Source: Rhodococcus tukisamuensis NBRC 100609 (GTDB lineage Bacteria; Actinomycetota; Actinomycetes; Mycobacteriales; Mycobacteriaceae). From it: a DNA stretch of 64,000 bases. The stretch covers positions 1-64,000 of the forward strand of contig NZ_BCXG01000017.1 of NCBI RefSeq assembly GCF_001894985.1, in the 5' to 3' direction. The notes under the pieces were generated by a model that worked only from the letters and a program-made list of their open reading frames with translations, had not been told where the DNA came from and did no database searches. Positions within the stretch are counted from its first letter, which is position 1; each line of letters starts with the position of its first letter. The position numbers were made by a program, and so were the translations under genes. Positions 56,185 to 64,000 of this stretch are shown here, in pieces.

Positions 56185-56838
56185 CTACCGCCCGAGCATC
56201 GCCTTCATCTGGTCGATCTCGGCCTGCTGGCCGTCGATGATCGACTGCGCCAACTCCTTGACCTGCGCGCTCTGACCGGAGGCCAGGATCTCCTCCGAGG
56301 AGTCGACGGCGCCGACGTGGTGCTCGATCATCATCTCGAGCCAGGCCTGGTCGAAGGCCGCGCCGGTGGACTCGTCGAGCTGTGTCATCTGCTCCGCGGT
56401 CATCATGCCGCCGTGGTCCATCCCGGGCATGGAGGCGTCCGTACCGGGCATGGAGTGGTCCATGGTGGCGTCCGTCGCCGGCGCGTTCCAGTCCTCGAGC
56501 CAGCCCGTCATCTGCGCGATCTCGGGGCCCTGGGCGGCTTCGATCCGCGACGCCAGCGCGACGAGTTCTGGGTTGGTGCTGTGGTCCGAGACCATCTCGG
56601 CCATCTCCACGGCCTGCTGGTGGTGCGGGATCATCATCTGCACCCACATCATGTCGGCGGCGTTGTGCGCCGACGCGGCATCCGCCGGGGTGGTGGCGGA
56701 CATGGAGGTCGAGGTCCCCGCCGCCCGGTGCTCGGTGGTGTGCTCGGGGCCGGTGCCGTCGTTCGCGCAGCCGGCGAGCAGTGCGACCGCCGCTGCGGCG
56801 GAGGCGATCAGGGTTGCGGTCTTGGTGCGAGTGTTCAT
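56185..56838 (-). CDS. DUF305 lipoprotein, Met/His-rich (probable copper-binding)
   Basis: A 217-residue lipoprotein (lipobox LLAGC). DUF305 four-helix domain with two repeats of the HH motif: WVQMMIPHHQQAVEMAEMV and WLEMMIEHHVGAVDSSEEIL. Between them is a Met/His-rich loop (MDHSMPGTDASMPGMDHGGMM) suited to binding copper(I). DUF305 proteins such as CopM are linked to copper tolerance outside the membrane. ATG 56838 has AAGGAA upstream. It follows the DUF6153 gene by 65 bp as a two-gene operon with a copper-type operator at its head. Confidence 0.88.
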   Translation of the reverse strand: MNTRTKTATLIASAAAAVALLAGCANDGTGPEHTTEHRAAGTSTSMSATTPADAASAHNAADMMWVQMMIPHHQQAVEMAEMVSDHSTNPELVALASRIEAAQGPEIAQMTGWLEDWNAPATDATMDHSMPGTDASMPGMDHGGMMTAEQMTQLDESTGAAFDQAWLEMMIEHHVGAVDSSEEILASGQSAQVKELAQSIIDGQQAEIDQMKAMLGR

Positions 56839-56903
56839 CTTTGGTTCCTTGGCTGTGGCTGTTGGTGTGACGGTCGCGACTGCGCATGTACGCAGTGGCC
56901 CTG

Positions 56904-57347
56904 TCACACCCGCAGCACGCACAGCGATGCCAGCCGTACCGACGTCGGCAGGAACGGGGGCCCGCGGCCGGAACTCAGAGTCGGGTGGGTCCGGCGCCGC
57001 GGGGCCCGGATCGGGTTCGCGGGAATCCCGAACAGCAGCAGGGCCAGGGCCAGCAGCAGTGCGGACGCGAGGACGGCCAGGCACGGGTTGAGCACGTGGT
57101 GGTTGTCGCCGTGGCCCGGGGGAGTGTCGGAGTTCTGGGCGGTCGCGGCGACCGCGACAGGTTCCTGAGCGGATGCGACATGATCCTGAGCGGAGGTGTC
57201 ATGGGTCGTCGCCGCGTGCGAGACCGACTGCGCCGCAGGAGTGGCCGCGAGCACGTGGTGCATGGCCAACAGGCCGAACACCAGCACGCCGAGCAGGAGC
57301 GCGACCGGCGCTGCCGGTCGCGCGACCAGTCGCCGAGCCCAACTCAT
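56904..57347 (-). CDS. DUF6153-like small membrane protein
   Basis: A 147-residue protein with two hydrophobic helices: APVALLLGVLVFGLLAMHHVLA near the N-terminus and PCLAVLASALLLALALLLFGIPA toward the end. The loop between holds several His residues (HHVLAATP, HAATTHDTSAQDHVA, GHGDNHHVLNPC) that may bind metal. Such proteins occur beside DUF305 genes in actinobacteria. ATG 57347 is favoured over 57356/57359, since TATGAT lies exactly 7 nt upstream as a leaderless -10. A copper-type palindrome overlaps that -10. Confidence 0.75.
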   Translation of the reverse strand: MSWARRLVARPAAPVALLLGVLVFGLLAMHHVLAATPAAQSVSHAATTHDTSAQDHVASAQEPVAVAATAQNSDTPPGHGDNHHVLNPCLAVLASALLLALALLLFGIPANPIRAPRRRTHPTLSSGRGPPFLPTSVRLASLCVLRV

Positions 57348-57354
57348 GATCGCC

Positions 57355-57373
57355 ATCATACCCTAGGGGGGTC
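57355..57373 (-). promoter_or_regulatory. CsoR-like copper operator overlapping the DUF6153 -10
   Basis: On the minus strand GACCCCCCTAGGGTAT (57373-57358) contains the palindromic core CCCTAGGG within a C-run/G-run flanked by AC and GT, the form of CsoR/RicR copper operators. It overlaps the -10 TATGAT (57360-57355), so a copper-released repressor could control the pair. No csoR gene lies in the window. Confidence 0.6.
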
Positions 57374-58049
57374 AGGTAGTGAGTTCGAGCTGCCAGCTGG
57401 CCGGAGCCGGTCCGAAGGCATCACGGGCGTTGTTGATCACGCCCTTGCCGATCGACCGGTTGCCCGCGCCGCCGATCGCCGCGCCGATGCCGGCGGGCAC
57501 CAGCTTGCCCAGGATCAGGGCGCTGCGCCGGGCCGCGTACTTGGTGACGAACTTGCGCAGCAGGCTCTGGTTCATCCCCGCCATCGTGGGCGCGGGGATC
57601 CGGTTGGTGATCAGCGAACCCCAGTTCTTGGTCGTCACGCCCACCGCCTTCTCCACGATCTCCATCCCGGAGGTGCCGAGCGCGACCGCGAGCACCAGGG
57701 CCCGGCGCTGCTCGTGCTGCTGGACCGAGATGCCGTGTACCGAGGCCACCGCCAGCGTCAGCAGCGCGCAGGCCTCCAGGAAGAACACCGACTCGGCGCC
57801 GACCGCGGCGATCGAGCCCACCGTCCCGATGCCGGGGACCGCCGCGGCCGCACCCACTGCGCCGCCGCTGCCCGTCACCGCGGTGAGGAACATCCGTTCC
57901 ATCCGTTCGACGATCTGCTGTGGGCTCTCGCCGGGGTGTGCGCGGCGGACCCGCTCCACGTACTTCGCGACGGCGGGACCCTGCAGCTTGCTGCCGTTGT
58001 CGAGCAGCGACACGACGACCTGCTCGACCCGCCCCATCATGTGCGCCAT
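57372..58049 (-). CDS. Hypothetical membrane-associated protein (EcsC-like)
   Basis: A 225-residue protein: a helical N-terminal third (VEQVVVSLLDNGSKLQGPAVAKYVERVRRAHP), a hydrophobic glycine-rich middle (VGAAAAVPGIGTVGSIAAVGAESVFFLEACALLTLAVASVHGI) and a C-terminal part with VPAGIGAAIGGAGNRSIGKGVI. This pattern resembles EcsC-type proteins with glycine-hairpin membrane segments, but the match is weak. ATG 58049 has GGGGAGAA upstream. Its 3' end overlaps the copper-type promoter of the next gene. Confidence 0.7.
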   Translation of the reverse strand: MAHMMGRVEQVVVSLLDNGSKLQGPAVAKYVERVRRAHPGESPQQIVERMERMFLTAVTGSGGAVGAAAAVPGIGTVGSIAAVGAESVFFLEACALLTLAVASVHGISVQQHEQRRALVLAVALGTSGMEIVEKAVGVTTKNWGSLITNRIPAPTMAGMNQSLLRKFVTKYAARRSALILGKLVPAGIGAAIGGAGNRSIGKGVINNARDAFGPAPASWQLELTT

Positions 58050-58176
58050 CGGTTCTCCCCTTCGCCACGGCCCACCGCGACTGGCGGCCGAACTCCCTTC
58101 CAACGGCCGGCCCCCGTGGTTTGTTCCTCCGGCCGCCTCGGGTGTCCGTCGGCGCCGTGCGTCGCGGTCCGCGTCG

Positions 58177-59208
58177 TCAGCCCAGGGCCCAGTGCTCGAC
58201 CGGGACCACTTCACTGGGCTTCGGGGGATGTGGCGGCGTGCCGTCGCCGAACGGCCTGCCGCCCAGCAGCTCCCGGCCGTGGGGCTCGAGCCAGTTCGCC
58301 AGGCACGGACCCTTCGGCACGATCTGCGTCGGGTTCACGTCGGTGTGCACCACGTAGTAGTGCTCTTTGATCTGGGCGAAGTCGATCGTGTCGCCGAAGC
58401 CCGGCGTCTGGAACAGGTCTCGCGCGTAGTCCCAGAGCACATGCATCTCGGTGAGCTTGGTGCGGTTGCACTTGAAGTGGCCGTGGTACACCGGGTCGAA
58501 CCGAACGAGGGTGGTGAACAGACGCACGTCGGCCTCGGTGATGGTGTCGCCCACCAGGAATCGCTGGGTGGCGAGCCGCTCGGTCAGCCAGTCGAGCCGG
58601 GCGAAGAGCCGGTCGTAGGCCGCCTCGTACGCCTCCTGCTTGCCGGCGAACCCGCACCGGTACACGCCGTTGTTCACGTCCCGGAACACCAGTTCGGCCA
58701 CCTCGTCGATCTCCGCCCGCAGCTCGGTCGGGTACAGGTCGGGGGCGCCCTCGCGGTGGTACTGCTTCCACTCGGTCGACAGGTCGAGGGTGATCTGCGG
58801 GTAGTCGTTGGTCACCACCTGCCCGGTCGGGATGTCGACGATCGCGGGCACCGTGATGCCCCGCGGGTAGTCGGGGAAGCGGGCCAGGAAGGCTTCCTGC
58901 AGTCGCGGGATCTTCAACACCGGGTCCACGCCGCCGGGGTCGAGGTCGAAGGTCCAGCTGCGCTGGTCGTGGGTGGGTCCGCAGACGCCCATGGACAACA
59001 CGTCCTCGAGCCCGAGCAGGCGGCGGACGATGATGGCCCGGTTCGCCCACGGGCAGGCCCGGGCGACGATCAGTCGGTAGCGGCCCGGCTCCACCGGGTA
59101 GCCGTCGCGTCCGTCAGCGGTGATCCGGGTGTCGATGTAGCGGGTGTCACGAGTGAATTCCTTGCCCTTGCCGACGTATGCCCCGGTGGAGCTGCTCTCC
59201 TCGGTCAC
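58177..59208 (-). CDS. Xi-class GST / glutathionyl-hydroquinone reductase-like protein
   Basis: A 343-residue GST of the Xi class (YqjG/ECM4 group). The catalytic motif is CPWA with Cys52 (VARACPWANRAII); the N-terminal thioredoxin fold has TVPAIVDIPTGQVVTNDYPQI, and the C-terminal helices contain NNGVYRCGFAGKQEAYEAAYDRLF and LFTTLVRFDPVYHGHFKCN, both family hallmarks. In bacteria with glutathione these enzymes reduce glutathionyl-hydroquinones. Mycolate actinobacteria normally use mycothiol instead, so the thiol used is probably mycothiol (inference). The GTG start has GGGAG at 10 nt. Confidence 0.88.
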   Translation of the reverse strand: MTEESSSTGAYVGKGKEFTRDTRYIDTRITADGRDGYPVEPGRYRLIVARACPWANRAIIVRRLLGLEDVLSMGVCGPTHDQRSWTFDLDPGGVDPVLKIPRLQEAFLARFPDYPRGITVPAIVDIPTGQVVTNDYPQITLDLSTEWKQYHREGAPDLYPTELRAEIDEVAELVFRDVNNGVYRCGFAGKQEAYEAAYDRLFARLDWLTERLATQRFLVGDTITEADVRLFTTLVRFDPVYHGHFKCNRTKLTEMHVLWDYARDLFQTPGFGDTIDFAQIKEHYYVVHTDVNPTQIVPKGPCLANWLEPHGRELLGGRPFGDGTPPHPPKPSEVVPVEHWALG

Positions 59209-59283
59209 TGCGAATCAACTCCCTGTTGGACTGACGATTCGCGGGCGCGGCCGCGGACCGTGGGGCCTGTACAACGACACAGC

Positions 59284-59991
59284 TCACACGCTACTGCGGT
59301 GCACCGTGGCGAGGGTGTGGGATCCGAGCACCTGATAGCCCAGCGTCGCGGCCAACTGCCAGGACGCGATGTTCTCGGGATGGCTGCGCCATTGCGCGAT
59401 CATGCCCTCGTCGACGGCGTCGTTCGTGGTGAGTCGCGCGACGACCGCCGCATGTCCTCGCCGGCGGAGGTCCGGTGCGGTGAGGGCGCCGACGTCCGCG
59501 ACGATGCCCTGCCACTCGCGGTAGCCGGCCGCGGCCACCGGGGAGCCGGCGTCGTCGAGCAGGGTGAACCAGCGCTCCCGGTCCGAGAGCGCCGCCTCGG
59601 TGACCTCGTCCGGCGGGCAGAGAGCCTCGAGCGCCCGCACTTCCGCGAGGTCGTGCGAGATCATCGGGTCGTCGGACTCGCCGGTGTCCGCGCCGACCTC
59701 CGCGGTGTAGGCGAGCAGGAGGGGACCCGGGCAACTGCCGCCGTGGTCCTTGGTGAGGTCGAGCAGGGTGCTGCGCTCGCTCAGCGCGTCGTCGTCGAGG
59801 TCCTCGGCCCGCTCGAGCGCCCACCGCGGGCCGACCAGCGCGCCGGCGCCGGCCAGCCGGAGGAACTGCACCCGGTCCGCGTCGTCGTCGACCAGCACCT
59901 GGCGGGCGCCGGGGCGGGCGAGCGCGGTGTCGGGCAGTCCGAGCGCGCGCGACCAGGCCAGCGCGACGATGTCGAGATGATGAGCGTCCAC
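59284..59991 (-). CDS. GNAT-family N-acetyltransferase
   Basis: A 235-residue protein whose C-terminal half is a GNAT domain: VAAAGYREWQGIVADVGALTAPDLRRRGHAAVVARLTT contains the acetyl-CoA loop (RRRGHA, a variant of Q/RxxGxG/A). The N-terminal half is a degenerate second domain with PGARQVLVDDDADRVQFLRLAG. Substrate unknown. GTG 59991 is favoured because TAGCGT (60004-59999) lies 7 nt upstream; GTG 60000 is an alternative that would overlap that -10. It is divergent from the PadR gene. Confidence 0.8.
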   Translation of the reverse strand: MDAHHLDIVALAWSRALGLPDTALARPGARQVLVDDDADRVQFLRLAGAGALVGPRWALERAEDLDDDALSERSTLLDLTKDHGGSCPGPLLLAYTAEVGADTGESDDPMISHDLAEVRALEALCPPDEVTEAALSDRERWFTLLDDAGSPVAAAGYREWQGIVADVGALTAPDLRRRGHAAVVARLTTNDAVDEGMIAQWRSHPENIASWQLAATLGYQVLGSHTLATVHRSSV

Positions 59992-60097
59992 CCCCGTCAC
60001 GCTATCGGTCCCGGCGAGATGTTGCCGCCGCCTACTCCTCGCCGTATATTCCACTTGGACTAATTGTTGGGGGGCGGACACGGATCGGGGGAGCGCA

Positions 60098-60703
60098 GTG
60101 GCCACAGCGCTGACACCGCTCGCGATCACCGTGCTCGCGCTGCTCAACGAGCGCCCGATGCACCCCTACGAGATGCACCAACTGCTGCTCCAGCGCCGCG
60201 TCGACCGCGTGGTGAAGGTCCGGCCCGGCTCGCTGTACCACGCGGTGGCGCGGCTCGAGCGGGCCGAACTGATCGCGGTGATCGGCACCGAGCGTGCTGG
60301 CAACCGCCCCGAACGCACCACCTACACCGTCACCGACAGCGGTCGCGCCGCACTCGAGGCCCGGATCGCGGAACTGCTCGGCGCCCCCGTCCGCGAGTAC
60401 CCGCAGTTCCCGCTGGCGCTGGCGGAGGCGCACAACCTCGCGGCGGCCGATGTGTGCCGACTGCTCCGGGCCCGGATCGCGGCGGTCGAGGCGGACCTGG
60501 ACGAACTCGACGCCGTGCGGGCCGTGCACGTCGCGGCGGACCGTCCGCGCGTCTTCTGGTTCGGGCTCGACTACCTGCGGGCGCTCGCCGCCACCGAGCT
60601 GGACTGGATGGCCGCGTTGGTGGCGGAGATCGAGTCGGGCGAACTGCCTTGGCTCACACCAGAACTCATCAGAGACCGACTCAGCCAACCGGCAAGGGGA
60701 TGA
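60098..60703 (+). CDS. PadR-family transcriptional regulator
   Basis: A 201-residue PadR regulator. The winged helix is clear: TPLAITVLALLNERPMHPYEMHQLL, then VKVRPGSLYHAVARLERAELI and RTTYTVTDSGRAAL; the C-terminal helical arm mediates dimerisation. It precedes a DHA2 efflux gene with a 4-bp ATGA overlap, the standard layout for a repressor of its own drug pump. GTG 60098 has GGGGGAG before it. TCCACTTGGA at 60050-60059 upstream is a short inverted repeat that could be part of the operator. Confidence 0.92.
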   Translation: MATALTPLAITVLALLNERPMHPYEMHQLLLQRRVDRVVKVRPGSLYHAVARLERAELIAVIGTERAGNRPERTTYTVTDSGRAALEARIAELLGAPVREYPQFPLALAEAHNLAAADVCRLLRARIAAVEADLDELDAVRAVHVAADRPRVFWFGLDYLRALAATELDWMAALVAEIESGELPWLTPELIRDRLSQPARG

Positions 60704-62187
60704 CCGTGACCGAGTTCAACCAGAACACGGAGATCAAGCAATGGTCGGCGCTGTGGGCGCTGTGCCTGGGGTTCTTCATGATCCTCGTGGACTCCACGAT
60801 CGTCGCCGTGGCGAACCCCGCGATCATGACGGGCCTGCACACCGACATCAACAGCGTCGTCTGGGTCACCAGCGCGTACCTGCTGGCCTACGCGGTGCCG
60901 CTGCTGGTCACCGGACGCCTCGGTGACCGGTTCGGCCCGAAGAACCTCTACCTGGTCGGCCTGACGGTGTTCACCCTCGCCTCGCTCTGGTGCGGGCTGT
61001 CGGGCAGCATCGAACCGCTGATCGTGGCGCGGGTGTTCCAGGGCTTCGGCGCGGCGATGATGACCCCGCAGACGATGGCGGTGATCACCCGGATCTTCCC
61101 GCCGGACAAGCGCGGCACCGCGATGGGCCTGTGGGGTGCGGTCGCGGGCGTCGCCACCCTGGTCGGGCCGCTGGCCGGCGGCGTGCTGGTCGACGGCCTC
61201 GGCTGGGAGTGGATCTTCTTCGTCAACGTGCCGGTCGGCATCATCGCCTTCCTCGCCGCCGTCAAGTTCGTGCCGGTGCTCCCGACGCACAGCCACCGCT
61301 TCGACATCCCCGGCGTGGTGCTCAGCGCGCTCGGCATGTTTGCCCTGGTGTTCGGGCTGCAGGAGGGCAACTCCTACGACTGGTCGACGCGGATCTGGGT
61401 GCTGATCGGGATCGGCGTCGTGCTGCTCGGTGTGTTCATCTGGTACCAGTCTTGGAACAAGAACGAGCCGCTGCTGCCGCTGGGCCTGTTCCGGGACCGC
61501 AACTTCTCGCTCGCGAACATCGGCATCACCTCCATGGGTTTCGCGATCACCGCCATGGTGCTGCCGCTGATGTTCTACGCGCAGGCGGTGCGGGGACTGA
61601 CCCCCACCGGGTCCGCGCTGCTGATGGTTCCGATGGCGGTGCTCACCGGCGCGCTGGCGCCGAACGTCGGCAAGCTGGTGGACCGGGTGCACCCGCGCTA
61701 CATCGCCGCGCCGGGCTTCCTGATGCTCGCGATCTCGCTGGGCTGGTTGGCACTGGTGATGACGCCGCACGTCGAGATCTGGGAACTGCTGCTGCCGATC
61801 GGGCTGATGGGCATCGCGAACGCCTTCATCTGGTCGCCGCTGGCCGCCACCGCCACCCGTAACCTGCCGATGGAGGCGGCGGGCGCGGGGTCCGGCGTCT
61901 ACAACACCACCCGCCAGGTCGGCGCGGTGCTCGGCAGCGCGGGCGTCGGCGCGCTGATCACCGCCCGGCTCTCGGCCAACGGGATTCCGACCGGCGGCGA
62001 GGAGGGCGCCGGCGGTGTGCTGCCCGACTTCGTCCGCGACGGCTTCAGCACCGCGATGGCGCAGTCGGTGCTGCTGCCGGCCGCCGTGCTGCTGATCGGA
62101 TTCGTGGCGTCGTTGTTCTTCGAGCGGCCCGTCCGCGAGTCGGACCTGCCGCCGGTGGACGCCCGCGAGGAGTCGGTCGAGGCCTGA
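60700..62187 (+). CDS. DHA2-family (EmrB/QacA) MFS efflux pump
   Basis: A 495-residue, 14-helix drug:proton antiporter. Motif D1 LCLGFFMILVDSTIVAVANPAI, motif A GRLGDRFGPKNLYL, motif B-like RVFQGFGAAMMTP and motif C GAVAGVATLVGPLAGGVLVDGLGWEWIFFVNVP are all present. Expected role: export of cationic or hydrophobic toxicants, induced when the coupled PadR releases DNA. The ATG overlaps the PadR stop. The acidic C-terminal tail is unremarkable. Confidence 0.94.
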   Translation: MTVTEFNQNTEIKQWSALWALCLGFFMILVDSTIVAVANPAIMTGLHTDINSVVWVTSAYLLAYAVPLLVTGRLGDRFGPKNLYLVGLTVFTLASLWCGLSGSIEPLIVARVFQGFGAAMMTPQTMAVITRIFPPDKRGTAMGLWGAVAGVATLVGPLAGGVLVDGLGWEWIFFVNVPVGIIAFLAAVKFVPVLPTHSHRFDIPGVVLSALGMFALVFGLQEGNSYDWSTRIWVLIGIGVVLLGVFIWYQSWNKNEPLLPLGLFRDRNFSLANIGITSMGFAITAMVLPLMFYAQAVRGLTPTGSALLMVPMAVLTGALAPNVGKLVDRVHPRYIAAPGFLMLAISLGWLALVMTPHVEIWELLLPIGLMGIANAFIWSPLAATATRNLPMEAAGAGSGVYNTTRQVGAVLGSAGVGALITARLSANGIPTGGEEGAGGVLPDFVRDGFSTAMAQSVLLPAAVLLIGFVASLFFERPVRESDLPPVDAREESVEA

Positions 62188-62244
62188 CACGCAGTGAGGG
62201 TAGGACTGACGCACGCGTCGGGTGCCCGGCGCGATACTGGCGTC

Positions 62245-63042
62245 ATGACGGAGACAGTGAAGCCCACCCACCTCGAACGCAGCACCACCGACGCCGGCGC
62301 CGAGTTCGGCGTCCTCACCCTCGAGCACGGGCCGCTGAATCTGTTCGACCGCGCGATGTTCGACGCGATCACCGAGGACGTGGCCGCGCTGACCGCGGCC
62401 CCGCCGCGTGCGCTGCTGCTACGCGCGGCGGGCAGGGTGGTCTCGGGCGGGGTGGACGTGCACGAGTTCGACGGGCTCGGCGCCGGGCAGGGCGCCGACC
62501 TCTGGCGCACCCTGTTCGCGGAGATCGTCCACCCGATCGAGGCGCTGCCCTGCCCGGTGGTGTTCGCCGCGCACGGGCTGACCCTGACCGCGGCGTTCGA
62601 GATCGCCCTGGCGTGCGACCTGGTGCTGGCCGCGCCGCAGGCCAGGTTCGGTCTGGTGGAGACGGTGGTGGGGCTGACGCCGTCGATGGGCGGACCGCAG
62701 CGGCTCGCGGAGCGCGCAGGTTCCGGCCGGGCCCGGGAACTGGTGATGACCGGCGACCTGTACGACGCCGCCACGATGCATGCCTGGGGAGTGGTCAACG
62801 CCGTGCACGAGGACGTGGACGCCGCGGCACGGGCGTTGACGGCGCGGCTGGCCGACGGCCCGACCCGGGCCCACCATGCCACCAAGCGGATCATCGAGGC
62901 CTGGCGTTCCGGTGGTGTCGCACACGCGGATTCGATCACCCCGGAGGTGTCCGGGGTGTTGTTCGAGACCGACGACCTGCAAGGCGCCGTGCGCAGCTTC
63001 CTCGACGTCGGACCGGGTAAGGCGCAGTACACCGGGAACTGA
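62245..63042 (+). CDS. Enoyl-CoA hydratase/isomerase-family protein
   Basis: A 265-residue crotonase-fold protein. Oxyanion-hole segments are LLLRAAGRVVSGGVDVHEF and VFAAHGLTLTAAFEIALACDLVLAAPQARFGLVETVVGLTPSMGGPQRL. The catalytic acids of true hydratases are not both present: the position in FGLVETVVGL has Glu, but the second is replaced by GLTPSMGG, so an isomerase or other crotonase reaction is possible. Fatty-acid or aromatic catabolism is the general context. ATG 62245 has GATACT 6 nt upstream, a near-consensus leaderless -10. Confidence 0.85.
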   Translation: MTETVKPTHLERSTTDAGAEFGVLTLEHGPLNLFDRAMFDAITEDVAALTAAPPRALLLRAAGRVVSGGVDVHEFDGLGAGQGADLWRTLFAEIVHPIEALPCPVVFAAHGLTLTAAFEIALACDLVLAAPQARFGLVETVVGLTPSMGGPQRLAERAGSGRARELVMTGDLYDAATMHAWGVVNAVHEDVDAAARALTARLADGPTRAHHATKRIIEAWRSGGVAHADSITPEVSGVLFETDDLQGAVRSFLDVGPGKAQYTGN

Positions 63043-63079
63043 GGGCGCGCGGCGTCTGACACCGGGCGCCCGCAACGCC

Positions 63080-63085
63080 TAGGGT
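63080..63085 (+). promoter_or_regulatory. -10 element TAGGGT, leaderless promoter of the DUF1254 gene
   Basis: TAGGGT fits TANNNT and ends 7 nt before the ATG at 63093, with no ribosome site between. Confidence 0.6.
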
Positions 63086-63092
63086 CGAAGCC

Positions 63093-64000
63093 ATGTCTGG
63101 GTCCGGTGTTCGCCGCGGGGGACGCGCAGGAGGGGTCCTGGTCGCGGCGTCGGTGTTGCTGGCGGCCGGGTTGTCCGGCGGCTGTTCCACGTCCGCGCCC
63201 TCGGCTCCGGATCCGGTGGACGTTGCCGCCGACGCCGACGCCTACGTCTACGGCGCCGCGCCGGTGACGCTGGCGCGGACCCGGGCGAACATGACGTGCC
63301 TGCTGCCGGTCAACGAGCTGTTCAACCAGGCGCAGCTGTCGGGGCCCGACTCCCGGACGGTGGTCGCGCCGAACGTCGACACCCTGTATTCGATTGCCTG
63401 GCTGGACCTTCGGGCCGGCCCGGTGCTGCTCACCCACCCGGACATGGGGGAGCGGTACTTCGGTTTCCAGTTCCTGGACATGTACACCAACGTGTTTGCG
63501 AACGTCGGCACCCGGGAGACCGGCCCCGCCGCCGCCGCGCGGCTGATCGCACCGCCCGGCTGGTCCGGGCAGGCGCCGCCCGGTGCGGCGGTGGTCGAGT
63601 CCCCGACCTGGGACGCGTGGATGATCGGCCGGACACTGGTCGAATCGGAGGCGGACCTGCCCGCGGCGCGGGCCGCCCAGCAGCAGTACTCGATGCGGGT
63701 CCTCGGCCCGGCAGTGGCCGGCGCGCCGCCGACGCTGCCGCCGAACGACTGCGGTGACAACCCGGCGCCGCAGGCGCTCGTGGCGTCGGGGCCGGAGTAC
63801 TTCGACGAGCTGTCGGCGATCCTGGCCGCCAATCCGCCGCCACCGGCCGACCGGCCGCTGCTCGACCGGATCGCCGCACTGGGCGTCACGGCAGGTGCGA
63901 CGCCGAGCGGTGGCAGCCCGGAAACGGTGGACGCGCTGGCCGCCGGCATGACGCGCGGCGACCGGCAGATCACGGCGGCGACCGCCACCGGCGACCGGGT
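63093..64000 (+). CDS. DUF1254-domain lipoprotein, partial (runs off the window)
   Basis: At least 302 residues are present; the frame is open to the window edge. A signal peptide (VLVAASVLLAAGLSGGC) ends in a lipobox Cys. The mature protein starts with an Ala/Asp-rich DADAYVYGAAPVTLART, then the DUF1254 hallmark VVAPNVDTLYSIAWLDLRAGPVLLTHPD, GERYFGFQFLDMYTNVFANVGTR and SPTWDAWMIGRTLVES. Family members normally continue into a C-terminal DUF1214 domain, which would lie beyond the window. Function is unknown. Leaderless start as listed separately. Confidence 0.88.
   Translation, partial: MSGSGVRRGGRAGGVLVAASVLLAAGLSGGCSTSAPSAPDPVDVAADADAYVYGAAPVTLARTRANMTCLLPVNELFNQAQLSGPDSRTVVAPNVDTLYSIAWLDLRAGPVLLTHPDMGERYFGFQFLDMYTNVFANVGTRETGPAAAARLIAPPGWSGQAPPGAAVVESPTWDAWMIGRTLVESEADLPAARAAQQQYSMRVLGPAVAGAPPTLPPNDCGDNPAPQALVASGPEYFDELSAILAANPPPPADRPLLDRIAALGVTAGATPSGGSPETVDALAAGMTRGDRQITAATATGDR

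Overview
The window is a single stretch of high-GC (about 70%) DNA from a mycolic-acid-containing actinobacterium, most likely Rhodococcus/Prescottella or a close Nocardia-like relative. Three things point there. Gene order follows the Mycobacterium tuberculosis Rv1205-Rv1249 neighbourhood: LOG protein, folP2, gpgS, DivIVA-like protein, tag, DUF3117, glgA/glgC, ABC exporter with TetR, O-methyltransferase, sigE-rseA-htrA-tatB, mrp, lytic transglycosylase, DUF1003, MgtE-like protein, corA, kgd. There is also an MspA-type porin and a GH5 endoglycoceramidase of the kind known from Rhodococcus equi. No rRNA, tRNA, CRISPR array, insertion sequence or prophage is visible, so this looks like core chromosome with a few accessory inserts.

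Layout. 0-9.1 kb: porin, two LOG-family proteins, the folP2-gpgS pair (methylglucose lipopolysaccharide initiation), DivIVA-like protein, tag, DUF3117, an RlmA-like rRNA methyltransferase, and divergent glgA and glgC (glycogen/maltosyl donor supply). 9.1-13.1 kb: a TetR-controlled ABC exporter and an O-methyltransferase. 13.1-16.6 kb: the envelope-stress module sigE-rseA-htrA plus tatB, closed by a 40-bp perfect palindrome. 16.6-24.1 kb: secreted protein, mrp, two paralogous lytic transglycosylases, DUF1003 and MgtE/CBS proteins, a CitE-like lyase and a stress membrane protein. 24-31.3 kb: HTH_42 protein, membrane protein, endoglycoceramidase, SUFU-domain protein, corA, PHP phosphoesterase, MarC. 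31.3-37.1 kb: malic enzyme and an osmoprotectant ABC operon with a divergent half-size binding protein. 37.1-41.2 kb: a BVMO-SDR-esterase operon, reminiscent of mymA-lipR-Rv3085, facing a TetR regulator across a 45-bp palindromic operator. 42.5-51 kb: AAA ATPase, kgd and a fused tandem ABC exporter. 51-56.2 kb: an ABC-2 system and a duplicated LLM-oxidoreductase/MFS segment whose second MFS copy has decayed. 56.2-64 kb: a putative copper-responsive DUF6153-DUF305 pair, a hypothetical, a Xi-class GST, GNAT, PadR with a DHA2 MFS pump, an enoyl-CoA hydratase-like protein and a partial DUF1254 lipoprotein.

The most pervasive signal is transcriptional. At least sixteen genes have a TANNNT -10 hexamer ending 6-8 nt before the start codon, the signature of leaderless transcripts; I used it to choose several starts. 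Other items worth a second look are the duplication with the MFS remnant, a binding protein lacking one lobe, an ABC ATPase gene that seems to start at CTG overlapping the previous stop, the copper-type operator, and the two TetR operators.
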